Of a stretch of DNA of 52,393 bases, positions 25,344 through 33,706 are shown one piece after another. Location of the stretch: NCBI GenBank assembly GCA_050875145.1, contig JBNMLH010000021.1, positions 1-52,393 on the forward strand, written 5' to 3'. Made by a program: the position numbers and the translations under genes. This DNA is from CAG-411 sp050875145 (GTDB taxonomy: Bacteria; Bacillota; Clostridia; Lachnospirales; Lachnospiraceae). The notes under the pieces were generated by a model, which saw nothing but the letters and a program-made list of their open reading frames with translations, was not told where the DNA came from and did no database searches. How positions within the stretch are numbered: position 1 is the stretch's first letter; the number at the start of each line of letters is the position of its first letter.

Positions 25344-25787
25344 ATGATATCGAAATATTTAAAACGTTTTATTTTATGCGGTTTTGCAGGCTGGTGTCTG
25401 GAATGTTTTTGGACTGGTCTTGGTTCGATTATAACTGCCAGTGACAAGACACTTCCATGTCGAACCTCTGTCTGGATGTTTCCAATCTACGGTACGGCAA
25501 TGCTGATTGTTCCAATTAGTAAACGTTTAAAGGGAAAATCAATATTAATAAGAGGGGGGATTTATACTATTTTAATTTTCCTCGTAGAATTTATTACAGG
25601 ATCTATATTATCCTTTTTTCATTTATGTCCTTGGGATTACAGTCAGGCAAAATTTCAAATTCATGGCTTGATACGACTTGACTATGCTCCCGTTTGGTTT
25701 CTAACCGGATTATTTTTTGAAAAATTATTAAACGAAAGCCACCGTATCTCACTCTTCAAAATCGTATATGATAACAAAAAAAATTAG
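25344..25787 (+). CDS. CmpB-like (putative ABC-transporter type IV family) membrane protein
   Basis: 147 residues with about four hydrophobic helices and the family pattern FILCGFAGWCLECFWTG ... WMFPIYGTAMLIVPI ... LVEFITGSIL ... CPWDYSQAKFQIHGLIRLDYAPVWFLTGLFFE. This is the small membrane protein family Pfam calls ABC_trans_CmpB, whose role is unproved despite the name. AAGGGA lies 12 bases before the ATG. A terminator follows at 25843. Confidence 0.75.
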   Translation: MISKYLKRFILCGFAGWCLECFWTGLGSIITASDKTLPCRTSVWMFPIYGTAMLIVPISKRLKGKSILIRGGIYTILIFLVEFITGSILSFFHLCPWDYSQAKFQIHGLIRLDYAPVWFLTGLFFEKLLNESHRISLFKIVYDNKKN

Positions 25788-25842
25788 CATGTATCAAAAA
25801 ACATACCTGCTTTATCGTTTCCTCCATGATTCATTACACACA

Positions 25843-25867
25843 GGGTACCGCATAACGGTACCCTTTT
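25843..25867 (+). terminator. Terminator after the CmpB-like gene
   Basis: GGGTACCG-CATAA-CGGTACCC followed by TTTT. The -35 box of the next gene starts within its T run. Confidence 0.8.
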
Positions 25868-25894
25868 GCACATTTCCTATTTTTATGCTATACT
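25866..25894 (+). promoter_or_regulatory. Candidate promoter of the GNAT gene
   Basis: TTGCAC (25866-25871), 17 bases ending in TGC, TATACT (25889-25894), an extended -10 promoter. AGGAGG and ATG follow ~50 bases on. Confidence 0.6.
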
Positions 25895-25949
25895 TTTCAG
25901 GTCTTATTTGACAATCTCATTAACAATGATAAGTATTTAGGAGGTTTCT

Positions 25950-26780
25950 ATGCTGGCTGCTCTATTTCTTGATCTTCAAAACAAACAAGAGGAACAACAC
26001 TTTTTAACTATGTTATCCCCATCTTTTTCAAAAAGAAATGTACACATACATACCATAAAACCAGATAACATTCCTCCATCCATCTCTAAGCAGGATTGCC
26101 TACTTATCTGCGATTCTCCGAAAGGACTTCTGTTTTATGAACAACAGGACTTTTACTGTGTGGGATATAGTCCAACTATGGAATTTCTCCCAGTTTCCTA
26201 TTGTTTTGAAAATATAGACAGTATTACTTATACTTATTTTTCTAATATCCTATCTCGTTATAAAAAGGAGCCTATTCACATTTTAGATACCTCTCGTTTA
26301 AGAATACGCGAACTATGTGAAAAAGATTTGCCATCCCTCTATCGTATTTATCAACAACCAGGTATATTAACTTTTATGAACGATGTATGGGGAAATTATT
26401 CTTCTTTTCAAGAAAAATGGTGTGCCTATATTAATCGAATTTATACCTTTTACGATTATGGAATTTGGGGTGTGTTCTTAAAAGGAACAAATACATTGAT
26501 TGGACAATGCGGAATCCAATCCGTAATGATAGACGATAAGGAAGAAATAGAACTAGGCTACCTGCTGTCACAACCTTATCAAAAGAATGGTTATGGCAAA
26601 GAAATGGTTTCTGCCGTTCTTCAATACGCCAAAACACAATTATCTTTTAACAGAATCGTTGCTCAAATTGCACCAGAAAACAAAGCTTCTATTACTTTGG
26701 CCCAAAAATGTGGTATGACCTTTCAAAGAAAACTTGTTTCTAAAAAGCAACATAAAACACTTTTCCTTTTCTATATATAA
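25950..26780 (+). CDS. GNAT acetyltransferase with an extra N-terminal domain
   Basis: 276 residues. The C-terminal ~165 residues are a GNAT domain of the ribosomal-protein/amino-acid acetyltransferase type: LDTSRLRIRELCEKDLPSLY, the acceptor strands around GQCGIQSVMI, and the acetyl-CoA loop in LLSQPYQKNGYGKEMVSAVL (~210-230). The N-terminal ~110 residues are not part of GNAT. The segment CLLICDSPKGLLFYEQQDFYCVGY (~50-73) looks like the end of a HAD or receiver-like fold that has lost its usual acidic start. The substrate is unknown. AGGAGG sits seven bases before the ATG. Confidence 0.8.
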   Translation: MLAALFLDLQNKQEEQHFLTMLSPSFSKRNVHIHTIKPDNIPPSISKQDCLLICDSPKGLLFYEQQDFYCVGYSPTMEFLPVSYCFENIDSITYTYFSNILSRYKKEPIHILDTSRLRIRELCEKDLPSLYRIYQQPGILTFMNDVWGNYSSFQEKWCAYINRIYTFYDYGIWGVFLKGTNTLIGQCGIQSVMIDDKEEIELGYLLSQPYQKNGYGKEMVSAVLQYAKTQLSFNRIVAQIAPENKASITLAQKCGMTFQRKLVSKKQHKTLFLFYI

Positions 26781-26844
26781 ATTGTTTTAACTCTTACCTA
26801 CAAAAGAAACAAAAAGTTTTGCAAACAAAACTCTAGCGCAAAAA

Positions 26845-26874
26845 AGAGCATATCCTTTGGATTTGATATGCTCT
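26845..26874 (-). terminator. Terminator of the Asn/Asp-rich lipoprotein gene
   Basis: AGAGCATATC and GATATGCTCT arms with a 10-base loop. On the minus strand the stem is followed by TTTTTTG, 25 bases after the lipoprotein stop. Confidence 0.8.
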
Positions 26875-26899
26875 CTCTTCTACAAAATACAAGAAAAAA

Positions 26900-27307
26900 T
26901 TATTCAATGGTACTTCCCTTTGTATTTTTGTTATTTGTATTATTATTTGCATTGTCAGTTGCCGCTGTTGTATTATCATTTTTTGTTCCATTTCCGTTCG
27001 GAGCGGCTGTATTACTGTCGTTGTCATTGGTAAGATCATTAATACCATCTTCTACATCATCAACTGCATCATTAACGCCATCTTCTACATCATCAATCAG
27101 GCTTCCATCATTTCCATTATTGTTGTTTGCTCCATTGTTATTTGTATTTGCATCATCTGTTGCGCTGTTTGTATCATTTCCATTTGCATCATCTGTCGCA
27201 TCCCCTGCAGTTGTGGAATTGTTATTATTGTCGTTTCCATTACATGCGGTTACACTCATACAAGTTAATGCCAATGCCATCATCAATACAATCCATTTTT
27301 TCTTCAT
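26900..27307 (-). CDS. Low-complexity Asn/Asp/Thr-rich lipoprotein
   Basis: 135 residues. The signal peptide MKKKWIVLMMALALTCMSVTAC ends in a lipobox with Cys22, so it should be a surface lipoprotein. The mature part is almost entirely N, D, T, G, S and A, with no Arg and few hydrophobics. The exception is a central amphipathic segment made of two near-copies, DDVEDGVND and DDVEDGIND (~70-95). AGGAGG sits before the ATG. No domain was recognised; a wall-spanning spacer or cation-binding coat protein is conceivable. The antisense frame is also open but is a composition effect. Confidence 0.75.
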   Translation of the reverse strand: MKKKWIVLMMALALTCMSVTACNGNDNNNNSTTAGDATDDANGNDTNSATDDANTNNNGANNNNGNDGSLIDDVEDGVNDAVDDVEDGINDLTNDNDSNTAAPNGNGTKNDNTTAATDNANNNTNNKNTKGSTIE

Positions 27308-27427
27308 AAAAATCTCCTCCTAAAAATAAGTTATATATCTTGATGGCATTAGCATCTCCATTTTTATTGTAAATTATGCAATTTTTGTAATTATCTAAAT
27401 AACTTTTTCACAGCTAAATTATTGCAC

Positions 27428-29518
27428 TTATTTTGTCAACAACATCATAATTTCATTGCTTCTGGCTACAAATTTCGTCATTTCTTCTGCTGGCAATGGA
27501 CGCTGTGCCAATGCTGCCAAATCATATAACTGCTGGCAGAATGTTGGAACATGTTCACTGTCTTTATTCTCAAAGATATATTTCACTAAAGCATTATTGG
27601 CATTCAGAACTAAGGTCTCACCCTGTCCTCCAAACATAGCAGGGTCCATACCTGCCATTCCATATTGCTTCATCATATCCTGCATTCTTCTGCTATCCTC
27701 TGATAAAGTAATCATAGAAGAAACTGTTTCATTTTTTAATTTTGTAACCTGTACCTGTAACTGCTCTTTTCCAAGTGCCTTTTTAAATACCTCTGTTAAA
27801 GTATCCTCTTCTTCCTTCAAATCTCCTTCTTCTACTTTGTCTGTCAAATCCTCATTTAACTCTGCATCCACACGTTGGAAACGTAATGTCTCATCCAATT
27901 GCTCTAAACGAGAAATGAAAGGCTGGTCAATATTATGAGTCAATATCAACGCATCTTTTCCTTCCTCTTTAAACATATTGATGTATTGGCTTTGCTGTTG
28001 CATATCTGTTACATAATAAACCGTTGTCTTTTCTGGTTCTTTCTGTTCTGCATCTTTTTCTTCTGTCTTTTCCTCTACAACCTCTGCCTCTACAGTATTG
28101 CCGTTATCATCAACAACTTCCGCATCGCTTTCACCTTTGGATGCTTTTACATAATCAACAAGTGTAATATATTTGTCCTCTAAATTCTTAAAGATAATAT
28201 AGTCTTTCATCTTATCCTGGAATTTTCCATCCTTTAAACATCCATATTTGATAAATGGACTAATATCATCCCAATATTTCTCATAGTTTTCACGGTCTAC
28301 TTTATACATACCAGTTAATTTATCTGCAACCTTCTTTGTAATATATTCTGAAATTTTCTTTACAAATCCGTCATTCTGTAAAGCACTACGAGATACATTC
28401 AATGGTAAATCAGGGCAGTCAATCACACCTTTTAGTAATAATAAAAATTCTGGAATGACTTCTTTAATATTATCCGCAATAAATACCTGATTATTATATA
28501 ATTTAATCATTCCATCCAGATTATCATACTCTGTATTTACTTTTGGGAAATACAAAATTCCTTTTAGATTAAATGGATAGTCCATATTCAAATGAATCCA
28601 GAACAAAGGCTCCTTGTAATCATGGAATACATCACGATAAAATGCCTTATATTCTTCTTCTGTACACTCATTTGGATGCTTTGTCCAAAGTGGTGTAGGA
28701 TTACTGATAGATACAGGACGCTTATTAATCTTTGCTTTCTCTTTTGCAGGAGAAATTTCAACCATTTCTTTTTCTCCCTTTTCATTTTCACGTTCTTCTG
28801 TTTTTGCTTCTTCTGTAAAGCGTTCTACAACTACATCATCCTCTTTGATGTCAGCCGCATCTATCGTTTCATATTCCTGCTCTGCTCCTGCCTTTTCAAA
28901 GAAAATTTCTACAGGCATAAATGAACAATATTTATCTAATATTTCTTTGACACGATACTCATTTGCAAATTCATAGCTGTCCTCATTTAGATACAAAGTA
29001 ATCTCGGTTCCCCATGTATCTTTCTTGCCTTCATCCATAGTAAAGCTCATGCCGCCTTCTGATTCCCAAAATACCGGCTTTGCACCTTCTTTATAAGATA
29101 AAGTATCGATTGTTACTTTATCTGCAACCATAAATGCAGAATAAAAACCAAGACCAAAGTGTCCAATAATCTGTTCTTCATTTGCCTTATCCTTATATTT
29201 ATTAATGAAATCTGTTGCACCAGAAAAAGCAATTTGATTAATATATTCTTTTACTTCCTCTGCCGTCATACCAATACCAGTATCAACAAACGTCAAAGTC
29301 TTTTTTTCAGGATCTGCAATTACTTTAATTGACTGCTTATAATCTTCTGGAATTTCAACTTCACTGATTAAATCCAACTTTTTTAATTTTGTAATGGCAT
29401 CACAACCATTGGAAACCAACTCACGAATAAAAATATCATGGTCAGAGTATAACCATTTTTTAATAATCGGAAAAATATTTTCTGAATCAATTGATAAATT
29501 ACCTTGTTCTCTACTCAT
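27428..29518 (-). CDS. htpG: Chaperone HtpG (Hsp90)
   Basis: 696 residues. The N-terminal GHKL ATPase has ELVSNGCDAITKL, DTGIGMT and GHFGLGFYSAFMVA. The middle domain has FKGVIDCPDLPLNVSRSALQND-type sequence and its arginine, and a C-terminal dimerisation domain follows. Two acidic/charged insertions stand out: one near 230-260 (TEEAKTEERENEKGEKEM), and one near 475-505 (VVEEKTEEKDAEQKEPEK) that E. coli HtpG lacks. It is cytoplasmic and ATP-dependent. The CIRCE element upstream implies HrcA control. It is transcribed separately from the GH13 gene. Confidence 0.96.
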   Translation of the reverse strand: MSREQGNLSIDSENIFPIIKKWLYSDHDIFIRELVSNGCDAITKLKKLDLISEVEIPEDYKQSIKVIADPEKKTLTFVDTGIGMTAEEVKEYINQIAFSGATDFINKYKDKANEEQIIGHFGLGFYSAFMVADKVTIDTLSYKEGAKPVFWESEGGMSFTMDEGKKDTWGTEITLYLNEDSYEFANEYRVKEILDKYCSFMPVEIFFEKAGAEQEYETIDAADIKEDDVVVERFTEEAKTEERENEKGEKEMVEISPAKEKAKINKRPVSISNPTPLWTKHPNECTEEEYKAFYRDVFHDYKEPLFWIHLNMDYPFNLKGILYFPKVNTEYDNLDGMIKLYNNQVFIADNIKEVIPEFLLLLKGVIDCPDLPLNVSRSALQNDGFVKKISEYITKKVADKLTGMYKVDRENYEKYWDDISPFIKYGCLKDGKFQDKMKDYIIFKNLEDKYITLVDYVKASKGESDAEVVDDNGNTVEAEVVEEKTEEKDAEQKEPEKTTVYYVTDMQQQSQYINMFKEEGKDALILTHNIDQPFISRLEQLDETLRFQRVDAELNEDLTDKVEEGDLKEEEDTLTEVFKKALGKEQLQVQVTKLKNETVSSMITLSEDSRRMQDMMKQYGMAGMDPAMFGGQGETLVLNANNALVKYIFENKDSEHVPTFCQQLYDLAALAQRPLPAEEMTKFVARSNEIMMLLTK

Positions 29519-29596
29519 TATAAATCTCTCCTTTTACTTGTAACGTCTTTCTACTATAAAAAACTATGTTTTAAATCTGTCCTCTTGATAGTATTT

Positions 29597-29625
29597 ATCT
29601 TAATACCTGTTTTCATAAAAGTCAA
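29597..29625 (-). promoter_or_regulatory. Candidate sigma-A promoter of htpG
   Basis: Minus strand TTGACT (29625-29620), 17 bases, TAAGAT (29602-29597), with the CIRCE element eight bases upstream of the -35 box. Confidence 0.6.
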
Positions 29626-29633
29626 GAAAAATA

Positions 29634-29660
29634 TTAGCACTCATTCAAATTGAGTGCTAA
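29634..29660. promoter_or_regulatory. CIRCE element (HrcA operator)
   Basis: Perfect TTAGCACTC-N9-GAGTGCTAA. This is the operator of the heat-shock repressor HrcA. It lies between the GH13 stop (29692) and the htpG promoter and so should control htpG. It could also act as a hairpin ending the upstream transcript. Confidence 0.92.
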
Positions 29661-29691
29661 TATAACAAGTTTATTGATTTTATTATTTCCC

Positions 29692-31614
29692 TTATTCTTC
29701 CTCAAACACAACTACTGTTCTTGGATTCACCATATACTCTAATAATGTCTCTTCCCCACTTTTTCCTTTTTTATCCAGAAGACTATTTTTCTCCTTTTCT
29801 GTCTGATCAAAATCCAAATTCAACTTATAGGTATCTATGATTACCTTCCATTTCTTTCCTTTCGGCAAAACAGGTAATTCAAATCTATGTGCCTCCCAGT
29901 GCATATTAAACGCCATATAAAAACTCTTATCTGATTTTCGTATCGTAAGCGGTGCATATTTTCCACAAAGCATAATTCCAATTACACGACTATAATTAGA
30001 CAAGTCTGGATACCACGGCTTTGTACCATGGAAAGAAATATCCGGACTTCCACAGGCTATATAGTCCATTCCACGTAGTTCTTCTTTTGGTGAAAATACA
30101 GGATGTGCTTTTCTCAGTGCAATCAACTTTTTACAAAATGCTAGAATCCTTTGATTCATGACCTGCTTATTCCAGGTAACCCATCCAATCTCATTATCCT
30201 GACAATAAGCATTATTATTTCCTTTTTGTGTATTGCCAAACTCATCTCCCGCTAGAAGCATAGGAACTCCCTGCGATAAAAGTAAAAAAGAAAGGGCATT
30301 TTTTATTTGACGTAACCGAAGCTGCGCAATCTGCTTTTTGCGAGTAGGTCCTTCCCACCCACAATTCCAGCTATAATTGTATTCTGTCCCATCCATTCCC
30401 TGTTCTCCATTTTCCTCATTGTGTTTTATATCATAGGATACTAAATCCATTAATGTAAAACCATTTGTATTGGTAATATAATTTACAACAGTCTGCTGAC
30501 TTGGATTTTTCCGCATCCGATTGACAAAATTATTTACCTGTCCTTCATCACTTTTCAAAAATCTACGACAATCTACCATAAAACCATCATTATATTCCGC
30601 AAGTATTTTCTCATCTATCTTTTCATACTGGTGATAAAATTCTCCTGTATTCCAATAAGTCGCAAGAAATTTAGTTCGAGACAGATATGGGTCCTGTGCA
30701 ATCAAAGTACCATTGACTACTTCTGTATTTATTTTAAACCCATCAATGGCAAACATTCGCACCCAATATCGTAAACACTCTAAAATCAGTGTTTGATTCG
30801 TTCCTTCCGAAAAAAACATTTCCATAAAAACTGCAATTCCATTATCATGTAATTTTTTTACCATTTGCTTCATCTCAGTAATCGGCTGTAGTGGATTCGC
30901 CGCATAAGAAGCCTTCGGTGCAAAATAATTTGCACGTTTTGTATATCCCCAAAAATTAATTTTAGGCCATTCCTGTTCCTCGTCCTGTTTTTGCGTAATT
31001 GGTTTTGTATAATCTAAAAAGTTAGAACGGTACTTTCCTAGCTCTTCCTCATCCATTCTCTCGTCAAATTCGTAACAAGGAAGTAAAACAACTCCATTTA
31101 TGCCTAATTGTTTCATATACGGAATTTTTTCTTCAATTCCCTTAAACGTACCCGGATTCTTCACTTTCGATGAACTATGTTTTGTAAATCCTCGCACATG
31201 CAACCGATACAAAATCAATTCGTGAAAAGAGACCGAAAGAGGTTCACTTATATTTCTGACATTTTCTGTAATTAAACAATGTACCTCCTTGCTAGTCTTA
31301 TTCTCTCCAAATTGCTCTCTCCCTGTCAATTGTATGGCATAGGGGTCCAGCATTTTTTCACCATTTATTTGGTAGCAATATTCTGAAATCTCCTCCGGCA
31401 GGGTCAGTATAACAGAAAAAACACCTCCCACCAGATATTCCTTTCCAAGCACAAGGCTATAACTACAGGTTTTATCTCCTGTATGAAATAATTCTAAGCT
31501 GGTTTCCTTTCCATGTTTCATGGCAACAGAAAACTGCCATTGCCTTTTTCCCATTCTATGAACTCCCAAAGGCATACCATTTCCTCTTTTGACTTTTATT
31601 TCTTCCTTTGACAC
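29692..31614 (-). CDS. GH13 isoamylase/GlgX-like protein without catalytic residues
   Basis: 640 residues with an N-terminal CBM48-like beta domain (~10-110), a GH13 (beta/alpha)8 barrel (~130-530) and a C-terminal beta domain. It aligns well with glycogen-debranching enzymes (NALSFLLLSQGVPMLLAGDEFGNTQ, DLVSYDIKHNEENGE). The four catalytic regions are altered: DVVYNH is EMFFSEG (265-271), GFRFD is GFKIN (292-296, nucleophile D to N296), IAE is LAT (317-319, acid E to T319) and HDG is TNG (383-385, stabiliser D to N384). The frame is intact, so it is a maintained pseudoenzyme, perhaps a glycan-binding or regulatory partner of an active enzyme. It lies 11 bases after the ABC-F gene. Confidence 0.85.
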   Translation of the reverse strand: MSKEEIKVKRGNGMPLGVHRMGKRQWQFSVAMKHGKETSLELFHTGDKTCSYSLVLGKEYLVGGVFSVILTLPEEISEYCYQINGEKMLDPYAIQLTGREQFGENKTSKEVHCLITENVRNISEPLSVSFHELILYRLHVRGFTKHSSSKVKNPGTFKGIEEKIPYMKQLGINGVVLLPCYEFDERMDEEELGKYRSNFLDYTKPITQKQDEEQEWPKINFWGYTKRANYFAPKASYAANPLQPITEMKQMVKKLHDNGIAVFMEMFFSEGTNQTLILECLRYWVRMFAIDGFKINTEVVNGTLIAQDPYLSRTKFLATYWNTGEFYHQYEKIDEKILAEYNDGFMVDCRRFLKSDEGQVNNFVNRMRKNPSQQTVVNYITNTNGFTLMDLVSYDIKHNEENGEQGMDGTEYNYSWNCGWEGPTRKKQIAQLRLRQIKNALSFLLLSQGVPMLLAGDEFGNTQKGNNNAYCQDNEIGWVTWNKQVMNQRILAFCKKLIALRKAHPVFSPKEELRGMDYIACGSPDISFHGTKPWYPDLSNYSRVIGIMLCGKYAPLTIRKSDKSFYMAFNMHWEAHRFELPVLPKGKKWKVIIDTYKLNLDFDQTEKEKNSLLDKKGKSGEETLLEYMVNPRTVVVFEEE

Positions 31615-31625
31615 CCTGCTTCCTC

Positions 31626-33434
31626 CTACGCCTTTTCTGCCTGGATTTGTTCTGCTAAATCATTTAAATATACCCATCGTTCCATCTTATAATCCAACTG
31701 TTGCTGTATCTCATCCTTTTTATCGGTTAATTCCTGAAGTTTTACAAAATCCTTTGCATTGGCTAATATATCCTTTTCCATCTGCTCCAGTTGTCCTTCC
31801 AAAGTAGCAATATCTTCATCAATCGTCTCAAACTCTTTTTGTTCAGCATAGGTAAATTTTAATTTCTTTTCTCGATTCTTATTATAATTCTTCTTAGTTT
31901 TTTTCTCTGCAACCGCTTCTGTATCCCGTTGCACTGCTGTTTTTTCCTTTTCTCTTGTCTTTAGCCAATAATCTGTAAATCCACCTTCGTACTGCCTTAT
32001 TTCGCCATTTCCCTCAAAAGCAAAAATTCGTCGAACCACACGATCCAAAAAATAACGATCATGGGATACTGTAATCACAATTCCCGGAAACGTATCAAGA
32101 TAATCTTCTAAAATACGAAGCGTCTGGATATCTAAATCATTGGTCGGCTCATCCAAAATCAAGACATTTGGAGCCTCCATAAGAATCTTTAATAAATACA
32201 GACGTCTTCTTTCTCCTCCTGATAACTTTTCTATCAAGGAATACTGCATCGCTCCAGTAAATAAAAAGCGCTCCAGCATCTGAGAGGCACTCGCACTACC
32301 TTCAGATGTTTCAATATATTCTGCCACTTCTTTTATATAATCAATTACTTTTTGTTTTCCGTTCATCTTTTCACATTCCTGTGAAAAATAACCAATCTTA
32401 ACCGTTGGACCGATTTCAATACTTCCCGAATCGGCCTGTTCAATTCCAGTAATAATCTTTAATAAAGTAGATTTTCCCGCACCATTTCCACCTACAATTC
32501 CGATTCGGTCTGTTTTTAGAAAAATGTACGAAAAATTCTTAATTAGTATCTTTTCATCAAACGCCTTGCAAATATCCTTCAATTCAATCGTTTTTTTACC
32601 AAGTCTGGAGGCTAACGCTGTGATTTCTACATTTTTTACTTCTTCTATTTTTTCTCTGTCACGTAATTCCTCAAAACGCTGAATATGAGCTTTTTGCTTT
32701 GTAGAACGTGCTCTGGCACCTCGCATGATCCATGCCAAATCCTGACGATATAATGCCTTCTTTTTGCGTTCTGTTGCAAGCTCCATTTCTTCTCGTTCCA
32801 ACTTTAATTCCAAAAAACCACTATAATTGGTTTCATAAATATATAAATTTCCCTTATCAATTTCCACAATCTTATTGGTTACTTTATCTAAAAAATATCG
32901 ATCATGTGTAATCATAATAAAAGCCCCATTAAACCGATTTAGATAATCTTCCAGCCACTCTGCCATCGCATTATCCAAATGGTTTGTAGGTTCGTCCAAA
33001 ATCAAAATATCTGCCGGTGTAAGAAGTGTACGAACTAATGCTGCACGTTTTCTCTGTCCGCCTGAAAGGTTGGATGGTTTTTCATTCCAGTCCGTAATCC
33101 CCAGTTTTCCAAGCATAACCTTTGCTTCACCTTCAACGTTCCAACCATCACTGGCATGTTCGTGATTTTTGATAACATTTTCCAATACCGTATATTTATC
33201 ATCAAATTCCGGTGTCTGTGCAAGATATTCAATCCGAACATCGTTTCCTTTCACTACACGACCTTCGTCTGGTTCTTCTTTTCCTGCTAATATTTTTAAT
33301 AATGTAGATTTTCCGGTTCCATTTACTCCAATGACTCCTATCTTATCATTTTTATTAATTCCCAACGAAACCTGATTTAACACTACCTTATCTGTAAAAT
33401 TCCTGCTAATCTTTTCTGCTGTCAATAAATTCAT
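31626..33434 (-). CDS. ABC-F family ATPase (Uup-like)
   Basis: 602 residues, two ATPase domains, no membrane segments. NBD1 has GVNGTGKST, LSGGQRKR and LILDEPTNHLD. NBD2 has GGNGAGKST, LSGGERRR and LILDEPTNDLD. A charged linker is followed by a C-terminal coiled coil (~525-600) as in Uup. Such proteins act on ribosomes or on branched DNA/RNA; the exact role here is not known. It is divergent from the third ABC-F gene across 272 bases and co-directional with the GH13 gene, 11 bases away. Confidence 0.9.
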   Translation of the reverse strand: MNLLTAEKISRNFTDKVVLNQVSLGINKNDKIGVIGVNGTGKSTLLKILAGKEEPDEGRVVKGNDVRIEYLAQTPEFDDKYTVLENVIKNHEHASDGWNVEGEAKVMLGKLGITDWNEKPSNLSGGQRKRAALVRTLLTPADILILDEPTNHLDNAMAEWLEDYLNRFNGAFIMITHDRYFLDKVTNKIVEIDKGNLYIYETNYSGFLELKLEREEMELATERKKKALYRQDLAWIMRGARARSTKQKAHIQRFEELRDREKIEEVKNVEITALASRLGKKTIELKDICKAFDEKILIKNFSYIFLKTDRIGIVGGNGAGKSTLLKIITGIEQADSGSIEIGPTVKIGYFSQECEKMNGKQKVIDYIKEVAEYIETSEGSASASQMLERFLFTGAMQYSLIEKLSGGERRRLYLLKILMEAPNVLILDEPTNDLDIQTLRILEDYLDTFPGIVITVSHDRYFLDRVVRRIFAFEGNGEIRQYEGGFTDYWLKTREKEKTAVQRDTEAVAEKKTKKNYNKNREKKLKFTYAEQKEFETIDEDIATLEGQLEQMEKDILANAKDFVKLQELTDKKDEIQQQLDYKMERWVYLNDLAEQIQAEKA

Positions 33435-33595
33435 AGAAAGCTCCTTTTAAATCAATGCATAACTTAAATCATTATACAACGAAACCATCATTTCTACAAG
33501 GGAAAACAAAGCACCAGTATAAATTTACTATTCATATTTTTTTAATTTGTTTAAAGATAAGGAAAAAGTTAAACAGAAGAAATTTTATAAAAAGC

Positions 33596-33623
33596 TTGCA
33601 AAATCCTTGATTTTAGATACAAT
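33596..33623 (+). promoter_or_regulatory. Candidate promoter of the third ABC-F gene
   Basis: TTGCAA (33596-33601), 16 bases, TACAAT (33618-33623). A small leader hairpin GTATAG...CTATAC (33649-33669) follows before the ATG at 33707. Confidence 0.5.
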
Positions 33624-33706
33624 TAAATTGGAATTTTTTATTTAAGCGGTATAGTTTTCTTTTCTATACTGACTTTAGTGAACGGAAAGTGAGGTTTCTA
33701 TAGTTT

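Noticed and set aside
26868..27323. 151-codon plus-strand open frame over the Asn/Asp-rich lipoprotein
   Set aside because: Antisense of the low-complexity AAT/GAT codons; the minus-strand frame has a signal peptide, lipobox and ribosome binding site.
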